Assembly: GCA_018241455.1 (NCBI GenBank)
Contig: JAFEDW010000036.1
Coordinates: 1 to 12,461 of the forward strand
Reading direction: 5' to 3'
Source of the DNA: Pseudomonadota bacterium
Lineage (GTDB): Bacteria; Pseudomonadota; Gammaproteobacteria; Steroidobacterales; Steroidobacteraceae
Length of the DNA: 12,461 nt
Position 1 is the stretch's first letter. Each line of letters begins with the position of its first letter. Below the pieces are notes generated by a model. That model saw only the letters and a list, made by a program, of their open reading frames with translations. It made no database searches and was not told where the DNA came from. Positions 1-7,035 of this stretch are shown here, piece by piece. The translations under genes and the position numbers were made by a program.

Positions 1-1841
1 AGATGCTCGCGCGGGCGGCCGACCTGATGGAGGCGCGCCGCCCGGCACTGATGGCGCTAATCGTGCGCGAGGCGGGCAAGTCGCTGCCCAATGCGGTGTC
101 CGAGATCCGCGAGGCGGTGGATTTCCTGCGCTACTACGGCGCGCAGCTGCGCGGCGAGGATGCGCCGCAGTCGCAGGGACCGCCGCTCGGGCCGGTCGTG
201 TGCATCTCGCCGTGGAATTTCCCGTTGGCGATCTTCACCGGCCAGGTGGCCGCGGCACTGGCCGCCGGCAATCCGGTGCTGGCGAAACCCGCGGAGGAAA
301 CCCCGCTGATCGCCGCGGCCGCGGTGGGGCTGCTGCGCGAAGCCGGCATTCCCGAGGCGGTGTTGCAGCTGCTGCCGGGCGCCGGCGAAGTTGGCGCGGC
401 GCTCGTCGGCGATGCGCGCGTATGCGGCGTGATGTTCACCGGATCGACCGCCGTGGCGCGGCTGATCCAGCGCCAGCTCGCCGATCGCCTGACGATGGCC
501 GGCACGCCGATCCCGCTGATCGCCGAGACCGGCGGACAGAACGCGCTGATCGTCGATTCCTCGGCGCTGCCCGAGCAGGTCGTTGGCGACGTGCTCGCCT
601 CCGCGTTCGACAGCGCCGGGCAGCGCTGTTCGGCCTTGCGCATCCTGTGCCTGCAGGAAGACATCGCCGATCGCGTGCTGACGATGCTCAAGGGCGCGCT
701 GCGCGAGCTGAACGTCGGCAATCCCGACCGGCTCGCGACCGATGTCGGGCCGGTCATCACCGAAGAGGCGCGCGCCGGCATCTGCGCGCACATCGACGGC
801 ATGCGCCAGCGCGGCCGCGCGGTGGAACAGTTGCCGCTGCCGGCGGCGACCGCGGCCGGCACCTTCGTGCCGCCGACGCTGATCGAGATCGACGGCATCG
901 CGGAGGTCGAACGCGAGGTGTTCGGGCCGGTGCTGCACGTGCTGCGCTACGAGCGCGCCGAGCTGCCGGCGCTGATCGATGCGATAAACGCCACCGGCTA
1001 CGCGCTGACCTTCGGCCTGCACACGCGCATCGACGAGACCATCGCGATGGTCACCGAGCGCATCGCCGCCGGGAACATCTACGTCAACCGCAACATCATC
1101 GGCGCCGTCGTCGGCGTGCAGCCTTTCGGCGGCAACGGACTGTCGGGCACGGGTCCGAAGGCCGGCGGTCCGCTGTACCTCAAGCGCCTGTGCCACACGC
1201 GGCCACGGCCCAAGTCCCCCGCCAGCCCGCCTGCCACTGCGCACGCCGAACCGGTCGATGCGGCGGCGCTGACCCAATCGGGGCTGGCGGTCGACTACGC
1301 GAATCTGCTCGCGCAGCGGAAGCTGGCCACGCTCGCCGCGCGCGTCAATGCCTACCTGCAGCGCAGCCATGCCGGCGAAACGCTGGAATTGCCGGGCCCG
1401 GTGGGTGAGCGCAACGTCTACGTGCGCAAGCCCCGGGGCCGCGTGCTGGTGCTCTCGGCCGACCAGAATGCGCTGCTGATGCAGATCGGCGCGGTGCTCG
1501 CGACCGGGAATATCGCGATCGTCGAGAAGAAGAATCCGGCCGCGAAGATCCTGGCGGCGCTGCCCGAGGCGGTCGCGGCGCGCGTGCAGGCGGTCTCGAA
1601 ATGGCAGGAAGCGCCGGGCATCGCGGCGATATTGTTTGCCGGCGAGCGCGAAGCGCTGCGCGCACTCGACCAGGCCGCCGCGCTGCGCGACGGCCCGATC
1701 ATCCTCGTGCAGGGCCTGTCGGTCGCGGGCCTCACGGGCGGCAGCGAAGACTACAACCTCGATTTGCTGCTCGAGGAAATCAGCGTCAGCACGAATACCG
1801 CAGCCGCGGGCGGCAATGCGAACCTGATGACGATCGGCTGA
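1..1841 (+). CDS. putA: PutA, C-terminal part (L-glutamate gamma-semialdehyde dehydrogenase domain), 5' partial
   Basis: The reading frame is open from the window edge, so the gene begins upstream; 613 codons are visible and the proline dehydrogenase half is missing. This half of PutA oxidises glutamate-gamma-semialdehyde to glutamate with NAD+. Counting from the first in-frame Met (base 3), residues about 1-396 are an aldehyde dehydrogenase fold: SPWNFP at 69-74, FTGST at 145-149, general base Glu175 in AETGGQN, catalytic Cys209 in GQRCSA (codon 627-629), EVFGPV at 305-310, and the PutA-typical QPFGGNGLSGTGPKAGGP at 373-390. About 215 more residues follow, ending in NTAAAGGNANLMTIG, which matches the extra C-terminal aldehyde-dehydrogenase-like domain of long PutAs. 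A minimal (type A) PutA is therefore excluded; whether there is an N-terminal DNA-binding ribbon-helix-helix cannot be seen. No frameshift or missing catalytic residue. It converges on the acyl-CoA dehydrogenase gene 16 nt away. Confidence 0.95.
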   Translation, partial: MLARAADLMEARRPALMALIVREAGKSLPNAVSEIREAVDFLRYYGAQLRGEDAPQSQGPPLGPVVCISPWNFPLAIFTGQVAAALAAGNPVLAKPAEETPLIAAAAVGLLREAGIPEAVLQLLPGAGEVGAALVGDARVCGVMFTGSTAVARLIQRQLADRLTMAGTPIPLIAETGGQNALIVDSSALPEQVVGDVLASAFDSAGQRCSALRILCLQEDIADRVLTMLKGALRELNVGNPDRLATDVGPVITEEARAGICAHIDGMRQRGRAVEQLPLPAATAAGTFVPPTLIEIDGIAEVEREVFGPVLHVLRYERAELPALIDAINATGYALTFGLHTRIDETIAMVTERIAAGNIYVNRNIIGAVVGVQPFGGNGLSGTGPKAGGPLYLKRLCHTRPRPKSPASPPATAHAEPVDAAALTQSGLAVDYANLLAQRKLATLAARVNAYLQRSHAGETLELPGPVGERNVYVRKPRGRVLVLSADQNALLMQIGAVLATGNIAIVEKKNPAAKILAALPEAVAARVQAVSKWQEAPGIAAILFAGEREALRALDQAAALRDGPIILVQGLSVAGLTGGSEDYNLDLLLEEISVSTNTAAAGGNANLMTIG

Positions 1842-1842
1842 G

Positions 1843-1854
1843 CGGCGCGCGCCG
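1843..1854. repeat. 12-bp perfect palindrome between convergent stop codons
   Basis: CGGCGCGCGCCG fills most of the 16-nt gap between the putA stop and the acyl-CoA dehydrogenase stop. As RNA it could form only a 4-bp stem with a 4-nt loop, and neither strand follows it with a T-tract, so I do not call it an intrinsic terminator. In DNA this rich in G and C it may be chance. Confidence 0.35.
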
Positions 1855-1857
1855 ACC

Positions 1858-3627
1858 TCAAATCAATTCGACGTCCGCGTCGGCTACGCTCGCCCCACCC
1901 GTGCGCACGATGCGCGACAGCGCGAGCGCCTGCGGCAACACCTGTGTCGCGTAGCAGCGCGCGGTCTGGAGCTTCGCGCGCATGAAGGCCGCGTCGCCGC
2001 CGTTGGCATCGCCGCCGGCACCCATGCGCGCCGCAGCGATGTGCGCCCCGCGCGCCAGCAGCCAGCCGGCGAGCACGTAGCCACAGAGCATCAGGTACGG
2101 CACGCTGACGGCGAATGCCGTTGCCGGCGCGCTAGGCAGCTGCGGTAGCACACTCGCGGTGGCGGCGCGCAAACCACTCATCGCCTCGCGCAGCGATGCG
2201 ACGATGACCGGCAGTTCCGCATCGCCGGTGTCGCTGCGATAGCCGTGCAGTTCCGCTTCGATCTCATCGAGCAGCGCGCCCATCGCCGCGCCACGGTCGC
2301 GCGCGAGCTTGCGGCCGAGCAGGTCGTTGGCCTGGATCGCCGTCGTGCCCTCGTAAATGGTCGTGATGCGCGCGTCGCGCAACACCTGCGCAATGCCGGT
2401 CTCCTCGATGTAGCCCATGCCGCCGTGCACCTGCAGCGCCTGCGAGGCCAGCTCGAAGGCGCATTCCGTGCACCAGCCCTTGACGATCGGGATCAGCAGC
2501 TCGCCGCGCACCAATGCACCGCGGTCGAACTGCAGCGCTGCATACAGCGCCAGCGCGCGCATCGCCTCGACGTTGGCGCGTATCGACAGCAGCAGGCGCC
2601 GCACGTCCGGATGGCGGATGATCGGCTGCGCGCCGCCGGCACTGGTGCCGACGGGCCGGCCCTGCACGCGATTGCGGGCCCACGCGTTCGCGCGCTGGAA
2701 TGCGGCCTCGGCGAGCCCGACACCCTGGAACCCCATCGCCAAGCGCGCCGCGTTCATCATGATGAACATGTACTCGAGTCCGCGGTTTGCCTCGCCGACG
2801 AGGAACCCGGTCGCGCCACCGTTGTCGCCGAATGCGAGCACGCAGGTGGGACTCGCGCGGATGCCGAGCTTGTGTTCGATCGACACGCAGCGCAGGTCAT
2901 TTCGCGCACCTGGCGCGCCGTGCGCGTCCGGCAGGAACTTCGGCACCAGGAACAGCGACAGGCCCTTCACGCCCGGCGGCGCGCCGTCGATGCGCGCGAG
3001 CACGAGATGCACGATGTTGCCGGCCATGTCGTGATCGCCGTAGCTGATGAAGATCTTCTGCCCGGTGATCCGGTAGTGATCACCGGCCGGCATCGCGCGC
3101 ATGCGGATCGCCGCCAGATCGGAGCCGGCCTGCGGCTCGGTCAGGTTCATCGTGCCCGACCACTCGCCGCTCAACATGCGCGGCAGATAGGCTTTCTTCA
3201 GCGCGTCCGAGCCGACGAGCAGCAGCGCCTCGATCGCGCCGCGTGACAGCAGCGGGCACAGCATCAGCGCCACATTGCTGCTGCACCAGATCTCCTCGAC
3301 CGCGCTCACCAGCACGCGCGGCGCGCCCTGGCCGCCGTGCGCGGCATCGACACCGAGCTGCGGCCAGCCGCCTTCGACATATTTCTGGTAGGCCGCGCGG
3401 AAGCCGGCCGGCGCCCGCACGCCATCCGGCGTCCAGGTGGCGCCCTCGCGATCGCCCGGCTGGTTGAGCGGCGCGAGCACTTCGGTGGCGAAGCGACCGG
3501 CTTCGGTCAGCACGGCCTCGGCCGTATCCACGGAAAAATCAGCGTATGCGGGCTGCTGCGCAAGCTGGCCGGCGTCGAGCACGTGCTCGAGCACGAAGCG
3601 CAGTTCGGCGATCGGGGCGCGGTACAC
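1858..3627 (-). CDS. Acyl-CoA dehydrogenase, about 590-aa type with extra C-terminal domain
   Basis: FAD flavoenzyme (589 aa) that makes the trans-2,3 double bond in acyl-CoA, passing electrons to ETF; the first step of beta-oxidation. Seen: an N-terminal helical region, the family signature MNLTEPQAGSDLA at 160-172, a central beta domain up to about 280, and a C-terminal helical bundle with HGGMGYIEE at 401-409 and IYEGTTAIQANDL at 424-436. Glu426 is the likely catalytic base. About 150 residues follow the catalytic motif, as in the longer acyl-CoA dehydrogenases whose N-terminus resembles YRAP..MRFVL. The start is a GTG: a GAGAGG Shine-Dalgarno lies 6 nt upstream, and the opening YRAPIAELRFVL matches the family. 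Chain-length specificity cannot be read. The gene stands alone, divergent from the EAL-like gene and convergent with putA. It is FadE-like in role, but I do not assign the symbol because the E. coli FadE is a larger, different protein. Confidence 0.93.
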   Translation of the reverse strand: MYRAPIAELRFVLEHVLDAGQLAQQPAYADFSVDTAEAVLTEAGRFATEVLAPLNQPGDREGATWTPDGVRAPAGFRAAYQKYVEGGWPQLGVDAAHGGQGAPRVLVSAVEEIWCSSNVALMLCPLLSRGAIEALLLVGSDALKKAYLPRMLSGEWSGTMNLTEPQAGSDLAAIRMRAMPAGDHYRITGQKIFISYGDHDMAGNIVHLVLARIDGAPPGVKGLSLFLVPKFLPDAHGAPGARNDLRCVSIEHKLGIRASPTCVLAFGDNGGATGFLVGEANRGLEYMFIMMNAARLAMGFQGVGLAEAAFQRANAWARNRVQGRPVGTSAGGAQPIIRHPDVRRLLLSIRANVEAMRALALYAALQFDRGALVRGELLIPIVKGWCTECAFELASQALQVHGGMGYIEETGIAQVLRDARITTIYEGTTAIQANDLLGRKLARDRGAAMGALLDEIEAELHGYRSDTGDAELPVIVASLREAMSGLRAATASVLPQLPSAPATAFAVSVPYLMLCGYVLAGWLLARGAHIAAARMGAGGDANGGDAAFMRAKLQTARCYATQVLPQALALSRIVRTGGASVADADVELI

Positions 3628-3633
3628 GGGATA

Positions 3634-3639
3634 CCTCTC
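3634..3639 (-). promoter_or_regulatory. Shine-Dalgarno supporting the GTG start of the acyl-CoA dehydrogenase
   Basis: On the minus strand GAGAGG lies 6 nt before the GTG at 3627-3625. No ATG near the conserved N-terminus competes with it, so this site decides the start. Confidence 0.65.
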
Positions 3640-3659
3640 GAGGGTCGCTCGCCGCTGAA

Positions 3660-3668
3660 ATTATGACA
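3660..3668 (-). promoter_or_regulatory. Candidate extended -10 promoter for the acyl-CoA dehydrogenase
   Basis: The minus strand reads TGTCATAAT, that is TGn followed by CATAAT (5 of 6 to the sigma-70 -10 consensus). No convincing -35 hexamer lies 16-18 nt upstream, which fits an extended -10 promoter. Transcription would begin near 3653, leaving a leader of about 25 nt that contains the GAGAGG ribosome site. The spot is an AT-rich dip in GC-rich DNA. Inferred from sequence only. Confidence 0.4.
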
Positions 3669-3737
3669 AGTCTAGCGAAAACCGGCCGCCGCGGTGGAAC
3701 GGGAGTGCCGTCACGGCGACAGTTGGCCGCCTGCCGC

Positions 3738-4904
3738 ATGATAGCCAGCATGTCCCCACTGTCGGATAAGGCCGCATCCGGCACGCGTCGCCGGCCGGTG
3801 CCGGATGACCTGGGCAAGGCGCTGCTGCTTGCCCTGACGCCCTGGCGGGCGCAGTCCTTTTCGCTGCACGATGCCGAGGGCGACACGCTCTGGCTGAGCG
3901 CCGGTTCGATGGGGCCGGACGAACACGGTTTCGTGCTCGCCGCACTCGACGTGTTCTCGCTCGAACCCAATCGCGCTTGCATCCATCGCAAGCTGAGCGA
4001 CGGCCGCCGCGCGCTGTTCCTCGCGGCGCGCGACCCGCTCGGCGGCTGCAGCGGCGTCGGCTTCGCGTTCATCGAAGGCGGTCCGGTCGACGATACGCGC
4101 GTCGTCACGCCGGCGGTGCGCGCGCTGATGCAGCGCTTCGCGATGCTGGTCGCGCCGCAGCCCGACAAGCGCCAGGGCGCTGCGCTCCCGACGCCGGACG
4201 CCGACGGCACCATGCCGCTCGAGCTGCCCGACAACACACCGATCCGCGCGCGTTCCTACACGCGCCTGCAGCACGGCGGCGGCATCCGCCGCTTCGAGGT
4301 GTCGGTGACGCCGATTGGCGCGCAGCACGATGCCGCGATCTTCGAGCGCCTGGTCGACTGGCTGGTGCAACATCGCCAGCGCTACGCCAGCAAGCCGTCC
4401 AGTTTCGCGATCGCGATCGCCGCGGCCTCGGTGTTCGACCGTGGGTTTGCCGGCCGCATCGAAGCCTGCCTGACGCGCAACACGATCGACGAAGGACTGG
4501 TGATGCTGATCATCCCGGCGGCGGCCTGGGCCGAGCAGCCCGACCGCACGCTGCCCTTGCTCGAATTGTGCGAGCGGCTCAACTGCCGCGTGGTGCTCGA
4601 CGATTTCGTGCTCAATGACGCCGCGCTGAAACTGCTGCGCTGCAAGGCGATCCGCATGCTGAAGCTCCACCCGGAGCTGACTGCGGAGGCGATGCAGGAT
4701 CGCTATCCACGCGCGCTGCTGTCGGCCTGCACGCACATCTCGCGCGTACTCGGCATCCACTGCGTCGCGAAGCGTGTCGGCTCGAACACGGCCGCGCGCT
4801 GGCTCGCAGCCGCGGGCATCGACTACATCGATCCGTTCAACGGCGCCGAAGCAACCGCTGCCACCACGAACGGCGGGGCGGCGGAGCTGTCGCTGGTTTC
4901 TTGA
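3738..4904 (+). CDS. Degenerate EAL-domain protein, probably catalytically inactive
   Basis: 388 aa from this ATG; an in-frame ATG at 3750 (384 aa) is equally possible, neither has a good Shine-Dalgarno, and an earlier ATG at 3663 lies on the divergent gene's promoter. Residues about 20-145 form an undefined domain, perhaps GAF-like. Residues about 170-368 follow the order of an EAL cyclic-di-GMP phosphodiesterase: VVLDDF at 285-290 aligns with the metal-binding DDFG motif, LKLHPEL at 308-314 with the LKID motif, and VAKRVGSNTAARWL at 343-356 with VAEGVET..Q...L. The EAL signature itself is not recognisable, the usual AEGVE glutamate is Lys345-Arg346, and the terminal QGY motif is replaced by YIDPFNG. 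It therefore probably binds rather than cleaves cyclic-di-GMP, or has another role. No membrane segment or signal peptide is evident, so it is likely cytoplasmic. Its last 68 nt overlap the opposite-strand gene ending at 4837. Confidence 0.7.
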   Translation: MIASMSPLSDKAASGTRRRPVPDDLGKALLLALTPWRAQSFSLHDAEGDTLWLSAGSMGPDEHGFVLAALDVFSLEPNRACIHRKLSDGRRALFLAARDPLGGCSGVGFAFIEGGPVDDTRVVTPAVRALMQRFAMLVAPQPDKRQGAALPTPDADGTMPLELPDNTPIRARSYTRLQHGGGIRRFEVSVTPIGAQHDAAIFERLVDWLVQHRQRYASKPSSFAIAIAAASVFDRGFAGRIEACLTRNTIDEGLVMLIIPAAAWAEQPDRTLPLLELCERLNCRVVLDDFVLNDAALKLLRCKAIRMLKLHPELTAEAMQDRYPRALLSACTHISRVLGIHCVAKRVGSNTAARWLAAAGIDYIDPFNGAEATAATTNGGAAELSLVS

Positions 4905-5319
4905 CCGCCGCGGCCGCAGCTGGCCGTGCAGACGGTTTTCCAAACGAGGTCGACCGGCCGTAGGGATCGTGCCCCGCGGTGCGCGACGGCGGTCCGGACG
5001 GCCCACGCGATGGGCGCCCGCCGGGCGATGAAGCGCCCTGCCGGCCTGAAGCGCCCTCCCGGTCACCGGGCTTCACGCCAGGCTTGCGATCATCCTCGAG
5101 CTTGAGGCCGGGAACTTCGAGCCGCTTCAGCAACCGCGAAGTCGAATCGAGCGCGTGCTTGCCGGTGTCGATGGCCCATTTCCACACCGCGTTGCCATGC
5201 TTGTCGCGCTCGACGCCGTCGCGCGTATTGGCACGGCTCTTCGAGCCCGGCGGGCCGAGCGCCGTCGTCGGCGTGACGCGCTGCGGCTTGTCTTCAGGCT
5301 TGTCGTCGCCCGCGCCCAT
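4837..5319 (-). CDS. Conserved hypothetical, low-complexity basic protein (160 aa)
   Basis: I recognise no characterised family. The ATG at 5319 is 4 nt after the stop of the DUF4139 gene, so the two are probably co-transcribed and translationally coupled; a weak GGTAG just upstream is the only ribosome-site candidate. The one ordered-looking part is residues about 33-74, with NAVWKW at 43-48 and TGKHALDSTSRLLKRLEVPG at 52-71, likely helical. Both flanks are rich in Pro, Gly, Ser, Lys and Arg and look disordered. The C-terminus RRSWWQRLLRRR (149-160) is strongly basic with two tryptophans and could touch membrane or nucleic acid. No signal peptide or membrane helix. The last 68 nt lie antisense to the end of the EAL-like gene. 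An earlier in-frame ATG at 5367 would lie inside the DUF4139 gene and is less likely. The coding assignment rests on codon bias, the helical core and operon position. Confidence 0.7.
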   Translation of the reverse strand: MGAGDDKPEDKPQRVTPTTALGPPGSKSRANTRDGVERDKHGNAVWKWAIDTGKHALDSTSRLLKRLEVPGLKLEDDRKPGVKPGDREGASGRQGASSPGGRPSRGPSGPPSRTAGHDPYGRSTSFGKPSARPAAAAAVKKPATAPPPRRSWWQRLLRRR

Positions 5320-5323
5320 CGTG

Positions 5324-6850
5324 CTACCAGCTGTAGTGCGTCCGATAGCGCACGACCGTCGCGCCATCCTTCGGAACCGTGACGTTGAAATGAATCAGCC
5401 GCGCGCTGTCCTTGACGTAGTCGTGGGAGTGGGACAGCAGCGTCCAGTTGGACCAGCGGTACATCGGCTCACGCACCTGTACATCGACCGGCTGCGCCTT
5501 GTGGTTGCGGATCGTAATCTCGATCTCCTCCTCGATCCAGTGCGCCTTCGCGTCGACACGGAAATCGACCTGGCGCCGCTCGCCGACCACGTCGAAGGCG
5601 CTGCCGAGTTTCAGGCGCACGGTTTCGTCCTTCGGCGTGTGATCGATCGCGTCTTCGCCGACGAACTCGAGGCTCCCATCCGCATTGTCGACGCGCGCGA
5701 CGCGCACCCGCCCGGCAGGCAGCGGCACGCCGAGGCCCGAGGCCGCATCGTTGCGGAATTCCAGGTAGGTCTCGACCCTGGTGTTGTTGGCGAAACCGGG
5801 ATTGCGCTCCGTGTAGGGCGATCCGAAGCTCGGCGAACCCAGCGCATCGTAGATCAGCAGCCGGCGCGCCGGGATCTGCTTCGCGCGATCGAACAGCTCA
5901 ATCTGCTTGGTCGAGTTGTTCGGCAGCGTGGTCGTGCGGCCGAGCGTGTACAAGTGGTACTCGTCGAAGGCCTTCTCGGCGAAACCCGCGTCTTCGGCGG
6001 GCGCCGCTGCCATCGCCATGGTCTTGAACCTGATCTGCGGCGGTGTCGGCCGCACGCGATTGACATCGCCGGCGACCAGCTTGAGCTTCGCATCCTTGTA
6101 CGTCGCGCCCGATTGGTTGATGACGCTGACCCAGGCCGACAGGTCGATCAGGCCGCTGTTCGCATCGCGCCCTTCGTTGAACACGACGTTGTAGTCGGCC
6201 CACCAGGTGATGCCGCCGGTCTGGTACGTGACGCGCGCGCGCTGCGTGCCGGAGACCGGCGAAGTCAGCTCCCACACCAGCGTCGGCTGCGTGATCAATC
6301 CGCCCGGCAAATCCGGGAACTTCACCGCCGAGTAGCCGTTGAGCGCGTGCACGCTGCCGTCGGCGCTGCGCAGCACCAGTCCGTCGGAGGCGGCCAGCAG
6401 CGTGCCGGTCAGCGTCGAAGTCTCGTTGCCGACGTTGCGTTCGACCGTGATCTCGCGATCGAGGTAACGCAGCATCAGCTTGGCCGTGCTGACCAGGTCG
6501 AACTGGAAGTTCTGCTCCAGTACGCGCACACCCGGATTGGCGGGCACCGTGAACGTGACCGTGGTCGGATCGATGAGCCCGGCCACGTCACTGAAGCGCA
6601 GCGTCGACCGCCCGGCGGTGAGCTGCACGTCGCGGTCCTGGCGCACCATCGCGTAGCCCGGCACCGAGGATGCCGGCGGCACGGCTTCGCCCGGCGCCGG
6701 GCGGTAGAAATCGGCCGAGATCGCGCCAGGCTGCTGTGAGCTGTAGATCGTCAGCGCCGACTCGTCCGGCTGGGCCGCCCACAGCGTACCGGCGAACGCA
6801 GCACTGCCGGCAGCCAGGCCGGCCAGGGCCCATATCCTGTGCAATTTCAT
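5324..6850 (-). CDS. Secreted DUF4139 domain-containing protein
   Basis: 508 aa from the ATG at 6850, chosen because it begins a clear Sec signal peptide (Met-Lys-Leu-His-Arg, hydrophobic residues about 6-24, likely cleavage near TLWAA/QPDES) and has GGAG 8 nt upstream. In-frame ATGs at 6901 and 6997 would bury the signal peptide. Mature residues about 30-220 are beta-rich, with a DVQLTAG..TLRFSDV region typical of this family's N-terminal half. From about 225 the conserved DUF4139 core appears, including GLIDLSAWVSVINQSGATY followed by KLKLVAGDVNRV, and it continues to the end at HYSW. It is expected in the periplasm or outside the cell. The biochemical function of this family is not established. 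No lipobox and no C-terminal membrane anchor. It heads a two-gene unit with the 160-aa basic protein 4 nt downstream, and diverges from the membrane-protein gene at 7036. Confidence 0.85.
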   Translation of the reverse strand: MKLHRIWALAGLAAGSAAFAGTLWAAQPDESALTIYSSQQPGAISADFYRPAPGEAVPPASSVPGYAMVRQDRDVQLTAGRSTLRFSDVAGLIDPTTVTFTVPANPGVRVLEQNFQFDLVSTAKLMLRYLDREITVERNVGNETSTLTGTLLAASDGLVLRSADGSVHALNGYSAVKFPDLPGGLITQPTLVWELTSPVSGTQRARVTYQTGGITWWADYNVVFNEGRDANSGLIDLSAWVSVINQSGATYKDAKLKLVAGDVNRVRPTPPQIRFKTMAMAAAPAEDAGFAEKAFDEYHLYTLGRTTTLPNNSTKQIELFDRAKQIPARRLLIYDALGSPSFGSPYTERNPGFANNTRVETYLEFRNDAASGLGVPLPAGRVRVARVDNADGSLEFVGEDAIDHTPKDETVRLKLGSAFDVVGERRQVDFRVDAKAHWIEEEIEITIRNHKAQPVDVQVREPMYRWSNWTLLSHSHDYVKDSARLIHFNVTVPKDGATVVRYRTHYSW

Positions 6851-6858
6851 CGACTGGA

Positions 6859-6862
6859 CTCC
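6859..6862 (-). promoter_or_regulatory. Shine-Dalgarno deciding the DUF4139 gene start
   Basis: GGAG on the minus strand, 8 nt before the ATG at 6850. Together with the signal peptide that begins there, it favours this start over the two upstream in-frame ATGs. Confidence 0.6.
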
Positions 6863-6965
6863 GTGTTTGCCGCCCGCCAGGAGGCGCGTTTTTTGACTCA
6901 TCGGACGCTCAAAAGTGCGACGTGGTTCGCATCGGTCAAAGCCTCGCCTCGAACTGTGACCACTT

Positions 6966-6980
6966 GCCATGCGCCATGGC
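6966..6980. repeat. Perfect inverted repeat GCCATG-CGC-CATGGC, possible operator
   Basis: Two 6-nt arms, exactly complementary, separated by CGC, lying in the divergent gap about 60 nt before the plus-strand start and 115 nt before the minus-strand start. Symmetry and place suit a dimeric regulator's site; no known operator consensus is recognised. Confidence 0.35.
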
Positions 6981-7035
6981 GATGCCGGGCGCAACATATA
7001 AAGGTTACAGGTCCTTATGGCATATCCTACCTAAA

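Larger units (their letters stand above)
6851..7035. other. Divergent intergenic region with inverted repeat and AT-rich stretch
   Basis: About 185 nt between the DUF4139 gene (-) and the membrane-protein gene (+), the longest non-coding gap in the window, so it should carry both promoters. On the minus strand TTGACC (6939-6934) is a fair -35 but has no good -10 at 17 nt. On the plus strand 6994-7037 is strikingly AT-rich for this DNA and includes CATATAAA (6995-7002) and TATCCT (7023-7028); neither has a convincing -35. An imperfect inverted pair, ATAAAGG (6998-7004) and CCTTAT (7013-7018), could make a small hairpin in the leader of the plus-strand gene. I cannot fix a start site for either transcript. 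Confidence 0.45.

Noticed and set aside
57..1370. 437-codon open frame on the minus strand opposite putA
   Set aside because: Its translation is Arg/Gly/Gln-rich without any domain, as expected of an antisense shadow in GC-rich DNA, while the plus strand carries an unambiguous enzyme with all its motifs.
1843..1854. Palindrome between putA and the acyl-CoA dehydrogenase gene as a bidirectional terminator
   Set aside because: The stem would be only 4 bp and there is no T-run on either side.
3711..5066. 451-codon open frame on the minus strand opposite the EAL-like gene
   Set aside because: Low-complexity Arg/Ala-rich translation with no motif. The plus-strand frame shows EAL-like block order, and the minus strand from 4837 is better explained by the frame of the 160-aa protein.
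4979..6739. 586-codon plus-strand open frame opposite the DUF4139 gene
   Set aside because: Arg/Val/Asp-rich shadow frame; the minus strand has a signal peptide, a ribosome site and family motifs.
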